Shown in pieces: positions 8,011 through 16,419 of a stretch of DNA of 64,000 bases. This DNA is from Thermohalobaculum sp965263335 (lineage in GTDB: Bacteria > Pseudomonadota > Alphaproteobacteria > Rhodobacterales > Rhodobacteraceae), in contig CBDHHE010000001.1 of assembly GCA_965263335.1 (NCBI GenBank), positions 3,224,001 to 3,288,000 on the forward strand, in the 5' to 3' direction. The notes below the pieces were generated by a model that had not been told where the DNA came from, searched no databases, and was given only the letters and a program-made list of their open reading frames with translations. Made by a program: the position numbers and the translations under genes. How positions within the stretch are numbered: the stretch's first letter is position 1; each line of letters opens with the position of its first letter.

Positions 8011-9669
8011 ATGAAGACGCAGATGTTCGACCTGCTGATGCAGGCGCAAGCCAGCCGCCGCGACATGATGAAAGGCGCCGCCGCCCTAGGGGCCACGACG
8101 GCATTGTCCGGGCTGCCGGCAACCGCCTTTGCTGCCGATGATGTCCGCCGCGAGATCCTCACCATTCCGGGCGTTGGCGTGGGCTCTCCCACAGACAGCG
8201 ACTGGCAGAAGGTGGGCGAGCTTTGCCTCGGTGCTACGAAAGAGCGCGTCGGCGAGGGCGAGTTCGCAGGCGTCGAACTGACCTTCATGGGGCTGAACAA
8301 CCAGAACCTTCACAACCTCCTGTTCCGCGGGTTTCTCAAGCCTTGGGAAGCGTATACCGGCGCCAAGATCAACTGGATCGACCTCGCACAGGCCGACTAC
8401 AATGCCCGACTGCAGCAGTCGATCGCGACGGGCACCGTTGACTTCGACGTCATCGAGATGGGCGCACCCTTCGAAGGCGATGTCTGCGGACGCGGCATGG
8501 CCTCAGAGATGCCGGACTGGGTGAAAGACCAGATCGAGATGGACGACTACGTTGGCTATCTCAAGGCCCCTGTCGGCACGTGGGAGGGCAAAACCTACCG
8601 CATTTCCATCGATGGGGACTGCCACAACTTCAACTACCGTGCGGACTACTACACCGACGAAGCTCTTGCCGAAGCCTGGAAAGCCGAGGGTGACGGCTCC
8701 GAGTGGGCCCCTCCCACAACCTGGCAACAGGTTCAGGCGCAAACCAAGTTCCTCAAGGGCAAGTCTGATCCGCTGACCGGGCTCGAAGCGCACGGCTATC
8801 TCGACCCGCTCAAGGGCTGGGGCGGCTTCGGCTTCTACTTCCTGGGGTCACGCGCGACCGCATACGCCAAGCACCCTGACGATCCGGCGTTCCTGTTCGA
8901 TCCCGAAGACATGAAACCACGGGTGAACAACGCGGCCTGGGTGCGCGCGATTCAGGATGTGCTGGATGTGATCGATGCCCAGCCTGCGGATCAGCTCAAC
9001 GCCGATCCGGGCACAACGGGCTTCCAGCAATTCCTGGCTGGCACCGGCTCGATGCTGAGCTGGTGGGGCGACATCGGCTCGAACGCGAAGACCTCGGATT
9101 CCTCCGTTGTGGGCGATGCGGTCGGCTTCTCGATCCTGCCGGGTTCGGACGACGTCTGGAATCACAAGGCAGGCGCATGGGAGACACTGGCGAGCGGGCC
9201 AAACTTCGCGCCGAACATGGCCTACATCGGGTGGGGCGTCTACGTGATGGCCCGCGTCGACACCGACGAGAAAAAGCGCAAGGCAGCCTGGTCGGCAGCA
9301 GCCCATCTCGGAGGCAAGGACATTTCGCTCTGGTGCGCCGCCTATCCCTCGGGCTTCCAGCCCTACCGCCAGTCCCACTTCAACATCCCGGAATGGGTCG
9401 GCGCAGGCTACGACGAAGCGTTCATCTCGGACTACCTCTCTTCCGAGGCTGACAGCTACAACCACCCGAATGCAGCCATCGAACCGCGCATACCGGGCAT
9501 CTTTCAGTACTATTCGGTGGCCGAGGATGAACTGGCCAAGATCTATGCCGGTCAGTACGGCTCGGCTCAGGAAGGGGCGGATGCCATTGCGGCGGCCTGG
9601 GAGAAGATCACCGATCAGGTTGGGCGCGAACAGCAGGTAAAGCTTTATCGCGCGTCGCTGGGCCTCTGA
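8011..9669 (+). CDS. ABC transporter extracellular solute-binding protein (Tat signal)
   Basis: 552-aa periplasmic carbohydrate-binding protein of the family-1 type. The ATG at 8011 has AAGGGAG upstream. A twin-arginine signal is visible: SRRDMMK (residues 15-21), a hydrophobic stretch, and AFA-A cleavage near residue 42, implying export of a folded protein. The body shows the family features (GAKINWIDLAQADYNARL, YNHPNAAIEP) and ends with the usual EKITDQVGREQQ helix. It is larger than typical 420-aa sugar binders. It precedes the two permeases by one intervening gene and is divergent from the kinase/ATPase operon. The ligand is unknown. Confidence 0.88.
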   Translation: MKTQMFDLLMQAQASRRDMMKGAAALGATTALSGLPATAFAADDVRREILTIPGVGVGSPTDSDWQKVGELCLGATKERVGEGEFAGVELTFMGLNNQNLHNLLFRGFLKPWEAYTGAKINWIDLAQADYNARLQQSIATGTVDFDVIEMGAPFEGDVCGRGMASEMPDWVKDQIEMDDYVGYLKAPVGTWEGKTYRISIDGDCHNFNYRADYYTDEALAEAWKAEGDGSEWAPPTTWQQVQAQTKFLKGKSDPLTGLEAHGYLDPLKGWGGFGFYFLGSRATAYAKHPDDPAFLFDPEDMKPRVNNAAWVRAIQDVLDVIDAQPADQLNADPGTTGFQQFLAGTGSMLSWWGDIGSNAKTSDSSVVGDAVGFSILPGSDDVWNHKAGAWETLASGPNFAPNMAYIGWGVYVMARVDTDEKKRKAAWSAAAHLGGKDISLWCAAYPSGFQPYRQSHFNIPEWVGAGYDEAFISDYLSSEADSYNHPNAAIEPRIPGIFQYYSVAEDELAKIYAGQYGSAQEGADAIAAAWEKITDQVGREQQVKLYRASLGL

Positions 9670-9675
9670 ACAAAA

Positions 9676-9698
9676 GGGGTGGGCGATACGCCCGCCCC
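9676..9698 (+). terminator. Stem-loop after the solute-binding protein gene
   Basis: GGGGTGGGCG (9676-9685), loop ATA, CGCCCGCCCC (9689-9698): ten pairs with one G-U type mismatch, 6 bp after the stop codon. No T-run follows, so it may be a Rho-assisted terminator or an mRNA-stabilising stem that raises binding-protein levels over the downstream permeases, a common arrangement in ABC operons. Confidence 0.55.
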
Positions 9699-9719
9699 AC
9701 ACACTCGGCAATTGAGAAC

Positions 9720-10379
9720 ATGTGCGGCGAATACATCCTCGGGGACTACACCTGGCGCGAGTATCGCGAGGCGCTCAGGATCATCCGGGAAGAAGATCCG
9801 CCGAACCGTCCGAGCCACCGGGCCCGCATCACCAACATGCTGCCCATCATCGTTCCAACCGACGGCGGAACACAGGTGGTCAATGCACGCTGGTCGCTCG
9901 TGCCGCGCTGGTTCAAGGGACCCGTGAAGGAATGGAAGGCGGCAACGTTCAATGCAAGGATCGAAAGTGCGCATGAGAAACCATCGTTCCGCGATGCATG
10001 GAAGCGTACGCGCTGTCTGGTGCCTGCCCACGGGTGGGCGGAGTGGACCGGACCCAAGGGCTCGAAGCAACGATGGTTCCTGACGCTTGAGCGCAATCAG
10101 CCGCTCATCTTCTTCGCGGGCCTCTTCTCGCGCCTGCCAGATGGGCTGGTCACGTTCACCATCGTGGTTCGCGACGCCGACCCCGCGATTTCCAAGGTGC
10201 ACAACCGCATGCCGGTGATCTTGCGCGACACACAGTACGACGACTGGCTCGCCTGTGCTGACCTGACGGAAACGGACCTTGGCACAGGCTTCGGCAAGCA
10301 GCTGATCTGGCACATGGTCCGGCCGGTGGAAGGCGACAACGACAGCCTGATCGACCCGTATGACGAGGTTCTGCTCTGA
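9720..10379 (+). CDS. yedK: SOS response-associated peptidase, YedK/HMCES family
   Basis: 219-aa SRAP-domain protein that caps abasic sites in single-stranded DNA by a thiazolidine link. Key residues are present: Cys2 straight after the initiator Met (MCG), NARIE (Asn78, Arg79, Glu82), the GWAEW segment (Glu108, in place of the usual GYYEW) and HNRMP (His161). Length is normal. The ATG at 9720 has no strong ribosome site. It is oddly placed between the solute-binding protein and the permeases of one transporter, on the same strand and behind a stem-loop, so it may be an insertion rather than a functional member of the operon. Confidence 0.92.
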   Translation: MCGEYILGDYTWREYREALRIIREEDPPNRPSHRARITNMLPIIVPTDGGTQVVNARWSLVPRWFKGPVKEWKAATFNARIESAHEKPSFRDAWKRTRCLVPAHGWAEWTGPKGSKQRWFLTLERNQPLIFFAGLFSRLPDGLVTFTIVVRDADPAISKVHNRMPVILRDTQYDDWLACADLTETDLGTGFGKQLIWHMVRPVEGDNDSLIDPYDEVLL

Positions 10380-10736
10380 GGACACCGGCACTCTGCTGGG
10401 CATTGATCGATCCGGCGGCATTCTGGTGAGGATCCGAGAGCCGAGCACACGACATTCAGAAGACGGGATCGCAGTGAATGCGGAACAGCGAGGTACCTGA
10501 CTTTGCGATGCGCTGGAGATCGAGTGCTGTGCGGGTCTCCGTCCCAATTCTGCGATCGCGCACAGACTTCACGCCCGGTCCGGAGGCATCGTCGACACAG
10601 AACCTACCCCTACACGATCCATGAGAACCGCCGCAAAGAGTTCGCGATCATTCGCGCTTTCTCACGACAGGAATGGGTCGCCAGAGGTCTCCACTGGGGA
10701 TTTACCCCCATGACCCGACGCGGCTAGTCTCGGCTC
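10380..10736. other. Intergenic region upstream of the permeases
   Basis: 357 bp without a convincing gene; the short frame at 10503-10727 has no family resemblance and no ribosome site. Near the end there is an inverted repeat TGGGGATTTACCCCCA (10695-10710), 27 bp before the permease ATG, and an upstream ACCTACCCCTACA at about 10600. Both contain TACCCC, which resembles NarL/GerE-type heptamers (TACYYMT). This region probably holds a promoter for the two permease genes, since they are far from the binding-protein gene. Confidence 0.45.
10695..10710. promoter_or_regulatory. Inverted repeat before the permease genes
   Basis: TGGGG-ATTTAC-CCCCA forms a 5-bp inverted repeat 27 bp upstream of the ATG at 10737. 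Either an operator half-site pair or a small leader hairpin; related TACCCC sequence lies about 95 bp upstream. Confidence 0.35.
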
Positions 10737-11843
10737 ATGGCAATCGAGGGAAATCTGCTGCACACCGTCGACCCCGCCGAGATCGCGCCAGGGCGGCGGC
10801 GGGCCGGGCGCGTTCTGATCTGGGGCGCAACCGCGCTTCTGATCGGTGTCGCGCTGGCGCAGTATCTGCACGACCCCGAAACCAACGACCTCGGCTTCAC
10901 AACCTGGCGCCCGACGCTCTACGCATATCTGTTCTGGGGAACAGCGCTGGGTATCGGCCAGGTGCTGATCCGTGGCGAGCACGGCAAGCGTACGCTCTTC
11001 GTCTTGCCGGCGGTGCTGTTTACCGTGGCGATGGTGATCTTTCCGATGATCTTCGGGGTCTCGATCGCGCTGTCCGACTGGAACCTTGCATCGCTGGAAG
11101 GCCGCAAGTTCAACGGGCTGGCCAACTTTTGGCAAATGCTCGAAGACCCGTTCTACTGGAACGCCATGGGCAACATGCTCTGGTATGTGGTGGCAATTCT
11201 CTTCGAGTACGCCATCGCCTTCGCGCTTGCTCTGCTGCTCAATGCTCAGATCGTTGCGCGCAAATTCTTCCGTGTGGTGTTCTTGCTGCCATTGATGCTC
11301 TCGCCCGTTGCTGTGAGCTGGATGATCGGCAAGTCCATGATGGAGGTCCGCTTCGGACCGGTCTCACGATTTGCGCGCTGGCTTGGCTGGGAAAAGCCGG
11401 CGTTCTTCGCGGACCCGGTGGTCGCAAAGGCGTCCATCATGATCATGGATGCGTGGACCTTCATCCCATTCATCATGATCCTGATGCTGGCAGGGCTGCA
11501 GGCGCTGCCGAAAGATGTGCTCGAGGCGGCCGAAGTGGACGGTGCCACCGGCTGGCAGCGGTTCTGGAAGATCATCTTCCCGTTGATGTTACCGGTTTCG
11601 GTCACGGCGATCGTGTTGCGGATCATCTTCAAGCTAAAACTCGCGGATATCGTAATCAACGTCACATCGGGTGGTCCAGGTGGCGCAACTGACACCGTCA
11701 CAAGCTTCATCTTCCGCGAGTATCGCGACCGCTCCAATGTGGGATACGGGACGATGCTTGCATTTATCTATCTGATTTTGATCGTTATTTTCATAACAAT
11801 ACTGCTGCAACTGGTGGGGCGCTACATGCGGCGCACGACATGA
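10737..11843 (+). CDS. ABC sugar transporter permease (UgpA/MalF type)
   Basis: 368-aa inner-membrane permease. About eight hydrophobic segments are visible: two N-terminal ones that smaller CUT1 permeases lack (LIWGATALLIGVALA and AYLFWGTALGIGQVL), then the standard six. The cytoplasmic EAA loop that contacts the ATPase is clear: EAAEVDGATGWQRFWKI followed by FPLMLP. It overlaps the next permease by ATGA. Together with that gene, the binding protein at 8011 and the ATPase at 4892 it makes a complete importer. Confidence 0.92.
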   Translation: MAIEGNLLHTVDPAEIAPGRRRAGRVLIWGATALLIGVALAQYLHDPETNDLGFTTWRPTLYAYLFWGTALGIGQVLIRGEHGKRTLFVLPAVLFTVAMVIFPMIFGVSIALSDWNLASLEGRKFNGLANFWQMLEDPFYWNAMGNMLWYVVAILFEYAIAFALALLLNAQIVARKFFRVVFLLPLMLSPVAVSWMIGKSMMEVRFGPVSRFARWLGWEKPAFFADPVVAKASIMIMDAWTFIPFIMILMLAGLQALPKDVLEAAEVDGATGWQRFWKIIFPLMLPVSVTAIVLRIIFKLKLADIVINVTSGGPGGATDTVTSFIFREYRDRSNVGYGTMLAFIYLILIVIFITILLQLVGRYMRRTT

Positions 11844-12715
11844 GCGGGTCCTGGCTGGCTGGCCGTGCTGGCATCTACGCGCTCCTTTTCCTCTGGGCGA
11901 TCATCTGCCTCTTTCCGATTTACTGGTCGGTGACGACGAGCTTCAAAATCGCGCCCGATGTCATGAAGGGCAACTTGATCCCGTTCGTCGACTTTCAGCC
12001 AAACTGGAAGGGATTGCAGTCGCTCGGCCTCTCACCGGACCGAATTGGCGAGACCTCGACGGTGCGCGAGGAGTTCCTCAAGCGCTTCATGAACTCGGTG
12101 ATCACCTCGGTGGGCGCATCCTTCCTTGCCATCGTTCTAGGCTCGATGGCGGCCTATGGGCTCAGCCGCTTCAGCTACAGGTTCGGTCCCATGCGCAACA
12201 ACGACATTTCATTCTTCTTTGTGAGCCAACTTATCCTGCCCCCGGTTGTGCTGGCACTCCCATTCCTTGTGCTCTACCGCGAACTCGGGCTGCTCGACAC
12301 ACGGATTGGGGTCATTCTGCTGTATACGCTGATGGTGCTGCCGATCGTGATCTGGATCATGCGAGATCAGTTCAACGGCATTCCGGTCGAGCTCGAGGAA
12401 GCAGCGCTGATAGACGGGCTGTCCACCTGGGGCGCGTTCTTCCGCATTGTCGTGCCACTGGCGCTCCCTGGCATGGTGGCGGCCTTCATATTGTCGCTGA
12501 TCCTGTGTTGGAACGAGTACTTTTTCGCGGCGCTGCTGACATCGACCGATGCAAAGACGCTGCCCGTTATGGTTGCGAGCCAGACAGGCTCACAAGGCAT
12601 CAACTGGTGGTCGATGGCCGCGCTTTCGACAGCGGCAATCCTGCCGCTCGTGCTGATCGGCATCTTTCTCGAGCGCTATATCATCAAGGGCATGACCGCC
12701 GGCGCGGTAAAGTAG
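11840..12715 (+). CDS. ABC sugar transporter permease (UgpE/MalG type)
   Basis: 291-aa partner permease with six hydrophobic segments. The EAA loop reads EEAALIDGLSTWGAFFRIV and is followed by PLALPGMVAAF. The short N-terminus and the large periplasmic loop after segment 1 fit MalG-type CUT1 permeases. Start codon overlaps the previous gene (ATGA), showing coupled translation. It ends 6 bp before a convergent pseudogene. Confidence 0.92.
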   Translation: MSGSWLAGRAGIYALLFLWAIICLFPIYWSVTTSFKIAPDVMKGNLIPFVDFQPNWKGLQSLGLSPDRIGETSTVREEFLKRFMNSVITSVGASFLAIVLGSMAAYGLSRFSYRFGPMRNNDISFFFVSQLILPPVVLALPFLVLYRELGLLDTRIGVILLYTLMVLPIVIWIMRDQFNGIPVELEEAALIDGLSTWGAFFRIVVPLALPGMVAAFILSLILCWNEYFFAALLTSTDAKTLPVMVASQTGSQGINWWSMAALSTAAILPLVLIGIFLERYIIKGMTAGAVK

Positions 12716-12721
12716 GCATCG

Positions 12722-13557
12722 CTACGCCGCCAACGTTCGGTTTGCTTCAAGCGTGCTGTCGACCAAACCCGTCGTGCGTTTGACCTCGTCGAGCACTGTC
12801 TCGATCCCCTCCGCAAGGATTCAGACCAACCGATCGACCCGCTCGATGTGGCCCGCACCGCGGATGATAGTTTGGAAAGTCCTTCGGATGCTCCTGCATA
12901 CTTCTCGAAAGGCACCAAGTCTTCCGGCGCAGCACCATGACCCTGACATACCCTCGCGACCCAATCATAGACTGAGCGCGACACCACAATGTCACTGTGG
13001 ACTGCATCACGAAGCGATCGAGGGTCACCGGCTGTGATGCAAAGGTCGTTGCCGGTCAGGAGCATGCACCACTTGGCGAGCGGTACGAAGATTGACCAAC
13101 GCGCCCTCAGCTTCACGGGCAACACGACCGCTCCGTCGCCGGTCTCGTACCGGATCGTCTGAACATCGGTATCGATCGCACGCAGATGCGTGGTGTGCGC
13201 GAGGTCCTCGAATGGAGCGGCTTTGAAGTTCGTGGGCAGGTTGACCTGCAATTCGTTCGCTGGCGCTTCGGGCGAACAGAAGGCTTGCGGATCCGGGCTC
13301 GCCAGTATGACAAGGCCGGGCGAGAAACCGTCCCGAAGCCGTGGCTCGCGTTAGGCCGGCGCAATCCGCGCGGCATCAATTCCAGGTATCCTCAGCTGAA
13401 ACGACATGGGAGGCATGTTGATGATGGACATGACCGGCCTGCCTGAAGCCGCAACCCGGCCCAGCGGGTCACGCACACCCGGCGCGCCGAACTGACGCTC
13501 CTGCATCGCCAGCATAGAGCCATAGGATGCACCAAGCGCCAGGATTTTCTGTGCCAC
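12722..13557 (-). pseudogene. Decayed NAD(P)-binding dehydrogenase (ketopantoate-reductase-like)
   Basis: Remains of one gene can be followed through several frames. It begins at 13557 with a Rossmann start (MAQKILALGASYGSMLAMQ) that jumps directly to FGAPGVRDPLGRVAASGRP, as if the middle of the nucleotide-binding domain were deleted. That frame stops at 13351. A second frame from about 13346 reads GFSPGLVILASPDPQAF and then LQVNLPTNFKAAPFEDLAHT through SVYDWVARVCQGHG and EDLVPFEKY. Near 12880 the frame shifts to AGHIERVDRLV, hits TGA, and ends as LVDSTLEANRTLAA at 12722. With at least one deletion, two frameshifts and one stop, the gene is inactive. It lies downstream of the FGGY kinase on the same strand. 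I recognise the pattern as a 6-phosphogluconate/ketopantoate-reductase-like family, without a known reaction. Confidence 0.75.
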
Positions 13558-13671
13558 GATCTTCCTCCTCCGTGTCGTTGCACGCGCTCACCAGATCACC
13601 GCCATCAATCTTCATGAAATATAAATCCCTACTCACACCGAAAAAGACAAATCACGCAGATGCAACAGTAG

Positions 13672-13710
13672 AAGTTGTGCAATTTTTTCGCATTTTTACT
13701 GCACGAACTT
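13672..13710. repeat. Inverted repeat with A/T-rich loop after the FGGY kinase
   Basis: AAGTTGTGCA (13672-13681) and TGCACGAACTT (13700-13710) are complementary with a single bulged G, around an 18-nt A/T-rich loop. It begins at the kinase stop codon and lies 115 bp upstream of the pseudogene start, so it could be the kinase terminator or an operator of the former downstream gene. Confidence 0.4.
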
Positions 13711-15182
13711 CAGCGCATCATATGCCTTGTCGTGTCGTAGAGGTTGCGGAACATCTCGTAGCCCACTCTGTAGGCATCGCACGGGACAGGTTCGGTCGAG
13801 CGGATGACCGGGTTCCACGTCTCGATCACATCCGGCGCAACATCGCCTACCGCCAACGCCGCGAGAAACGCATCCCCATAGGAAGCGCCCACGGATTTCT
13901 CCCGCACGATCTGGGCTTGGTTGCAGATGTCCGATGTCGCCTGAATCCAAAGGGCGTTCTGCACGCCGCCTCCGACCGCGAAGATTCTGGCTGGCGCCTG
14001 ACCAAGTTCGCTGTACGTCTCGATCACATGGGCGGTGCCGTGGGCTATTCCCTCGATCAACGCACGATAGATGTCGCCCCGGTCGTGGGTGAGGTTGAGC
14101 CCGAAGAGCACCCCCTTGGCGTGAGGATCATGGATCGGCGTCCGCTCACCCGAGAAGTAGGGAAGCATCACCAGACCGTTCGCACCCGGCGGTGACGCAG
14201 CCGCCTCCTTGGCGAGCGTTGTGAAAGCGGTCTCCGGATCGAGCTCCTTGGCAAACTGATCACGGAACCAGTGCGTGAGCGTGCCAGACGTGGCAAGACC
14301 TGCCATCGAAGCATGCTGCCCCTCAAACAGCCATGGTGCGTACCAGAGGCGCGGATCGCGCACGCGCTCGGACACGATCTGGATGATGAAGATGGTCGAG
14401 CCATACATCATCATCATGTCGCCCGGCGCGGTGACACCGACGCTCACCGCCTCGGCGGCCGCGTCAATGGTGCCAGCGATGACCGGGGTGCCGGTCGCAA
14501 GCCCGGTCAATCCGGATGCGTCTGGTGTCACGCCGCCCACAACATCGGTCGACCAGACTGGTTCGGGCAACCGCTCCAGCGCCACGATGTCCGCCGCAAG
14601 AGCATCCGTCCAGCCGCGCTCGGACACCGAGTAGAGCGGACTGGTGTTTGCGGCGGTGTAGTGGTCGATCACCGCACGCCCGGTCAGGCGTTCGGTAAGA
14701 AACGAGGTCGACGTGTGGATTCGTGCAGTTCGCTCGAACACATCGGGCCGGTTCCGGCGAAGCCAAAGGATCTTCGGCCCCACGGATTGCGATGTCAGGG
14801 CGTTGCCACCCAACTCGAGTATGGCGTCTTCACCGATCCGAGCGGTGAGGTCTTCAATTTCAGCGGCCGAACGTGTGTCGACGCCGTAAAGAACGCCATT
14901 CATCAGTGGTGCGCCATCCGCGTCGACCGGCAGCATGCAGGGTCCGATCGCGCTCAGTCCCACGCATCGGACAGAAGCCGGGTCGCGACCAGCAAGCAAT
15001 TCCTGACAGATCGAGCAGGTCTCTCCCCACCAATCCTCTTCCGGTCGGTGCTCTGCCCAGCCGGGCTGAGGCACCAGCATTTTGTGCGAACGCACGGTCT
15101 GCGCAACAATCCGCCCACCGGCATCGACCAGCACGCCTTTTGACTGATAGGTCCCGATGTCGATGCCGAGATAGTGCCGCAT
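13710..15182 (-). CDS. FGGY family carbohydrate kinase (xylulokinase-like)
   Basis: 490-aa sugar kinase of the actin-like FGGY family. The N-terminal phosphate motif GIDIGTYQSKGVLVD, the AEHRPEEDWW segment and the C-terminal ATP motif VGGGVQNALWIQATSD are all present; the catalytic Asp region reads GVDTRSAAEIE. The start at 15182 is chosen because its ATG shares a base with the stop of the upstream M42 gene (TGATG). Xylulose or ribulose kinase is the nearest functional guess; substrate specificity cannot be read from the sequence. A second sugar kinase besides the PfkB protein at 6028 suggests two sugar branches. Confidence 0.88.
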   Translation of the reverse strand: MRHYLGIDIGTYQSKGVLVDAGGRIVAQTVRSHKMLVPQPGWAEHRPEEDWWGETCSICQELLAGRDPASVRCVGLSAIGPCMLPVDADGAPLMNGVLYGVDTRSAAEIEDLTARIGEDAILELGGNALTSQSVGPKILWLRRNRPDVFERTARIHTSTSFLTERLTGRAVIDHYTAANTSPLYSVSERGWTDALAADIVALERLPEPVWSTDVVGGVTPDASGLTGLATGTPVIAGTIDAAAEAVSVGVTAPGDMMMMYGSTIFIIQIVSERVRDPRLWYAPWLFEGQHASMAGLATSGTLTHWFRDQFAKELDPETAFTTLAKEAAASPPGANGLVMLPYFSGERTPIHDPHAKGVLFGLNLTHDRGDIYRALIEGIAHGTAHVIETYSELGQAPARIFAVGGGVQNALWIQATSDICNQAQIVREKSVGASYGDAFLAALAVGDVAPDVIETWNPVIRSTEPVPCDAYRVGYEMFRNLYDTTRHMMR

Positions 15183-16243
15183 CAGACTGTCTCGCCACGA
15201 GTGAGGGAACACCCCGGGCCAATCCGCGGTACCGCCGCCGTCAGAAGACGCAGCAGTCCCTCGAGATCGCCAAGATCACAAACTTCGAGCGCCGAGTGCG
15301 AATAGCGCATCGGAAATCCCAGGTCGATGCAAGCAATGCCGTCGCCTTCGAGCTGCACATACGCCGTTTCGGTAAGCGCCCCCACATGAGCGCTCCGCTG
15401 CAGCGGGATATTTTCGGCCGCAGCTGTGCGCGTGAAGAGATCGACCAGCGCGGGATGCGGGATCAGACCGTTCAAGGTGCCTCGTCCGTGAAAGGAGAGC
15501 ATCGACATCGCAGGGCCAGCGCCGAGACGCACTTCACCCCACCCGTTCATGTCAGGCGTATCCGCGGCGAGCACAAGATCGAGTTGGATCGCAATGTCCG
15601 GCCTCAGACTGCGCACGGCAGGCAAAACGCCTCGCAGGTTGAACTCCTCCTGAACGGAGAAGACGATGTGCACCGTGGGGCGCTGAGCCAGTGCCAAAAG
15701 GGAGCGTGCGAGACCGATCAGCACGGCACACGCTGCCCGATCGTCCAGGGACGTTCCCGCGAGCCGCCCGTCAGCCAACTCCATGATCCGCGGGTGATAA
15801 ACCACCGGCGTACCGATCTCGATTCCCGCGGCACGCACGGCCTCGGCGCTCCCGAACCCGGCATCCGCGAACAGCTCACGATAGGGCACGACGCGATGCT
15901 TCTCCTCGGGCATGGTCGCATGATGGCTCTTGTTTGCGATCACCCCAGGCAGGTCGCAGCCTTCGCCAATCTGAAACAAGACCGCCTGCGACGCCAGCGC
16001 ACGCTCCGGCACACCGCCGAGCCGCTCCAGACGGACGAAGCCATCCGGTTCGATCCGGCGCACCACGAAACCAAGCTGGTCCATGTGAGCAAAAACCATG
16101 ACCGAGGGCGCCGCTGCGTCACCCTGGATCGTGGCCATCAGATTGCCCAGCCGATCGGTGCGATGGGCTATCTCAAGCGCATCGAGCTCGGCTGCCAGGC
16201 GCCGACGCACGCGTCCCTCATGGCCTGACAACCCGGGAATCAT
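15182..16243 (-). CDS. M42 family metallopeptidase
   Basis: 353 aa from the first ATG. M42 aminopeptidase/endoglucanase-like zinc enzyme with an intact active site: HMD (His53, Asp55), SLDDR (Asp167/168), QEE (Glu199/200), LDLVLAADTP (Asp222), and a late His in RYSHSALE. Family members trim peptides in the cytoplasm. The N-terminus looks clipped: the frame stays open upstream (residues RTHLHELTREL before the ATG) back to a TAA near 16314, but has no ATG or GTG. A start at 16310 in another frame would join it through the run of five C/G at 16290-16294, so a one-base indel there is possible. It overlaps the FGGY kinase (TGATG). Confidence 0.85.
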   Translation of the reverse strand: MIPGLSGHEGRVRRRLAAELDALEIAHRTDRLGNLMATIQGDAAAPSVMVFAHMDQLGFVVRRIEPDGFVRLERLGGVPERALASQAVLFQIGEGCDLPGVIANKSHHATMPEEKHRVVPYRELFADAGFGSAEAVRAAGIEIGTPVVYHPRIMELADGRLAGTSLDDRAACAVLIGLARSLLALAQRPTVHIVFSVQEEFNLRGVLPAVRSLRPDIAIQLDLVLAADTPDMNGWGEVRLGAGPAMSMLSFHGRGTLNGLIPHPALVDLFTRTAAAENIPLQRSAHVGALTETAYVQLEGDGIACIDLGFPMRYSHSALEVCDLGDLEGLLRLLTAAVPRIGPGCSLTRGETV

Positions 16244-16419
16244 AACGAGTTCGCGTGTTAGCTCGTGCAGATGCGTGCGGATGATACGGCCCCCATTGCT
16301 CAGCGGACATTATGCTTCAAGTGATCGACCGCGCTGTCGGCGGTGTCTGTGTCTTGACCGGCTCGGCAACTGCGTCGCTTCGAGACGGGTACCCTTCCGT
16401 CCGGTTTCACGACGGCTTT

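Noticed and set aside
10503..10727. 74-aa ORF before the permease gene
   Set aside because: No ribosome site, no family pattern, and it overlaps the likely promoter and inverted repeat.
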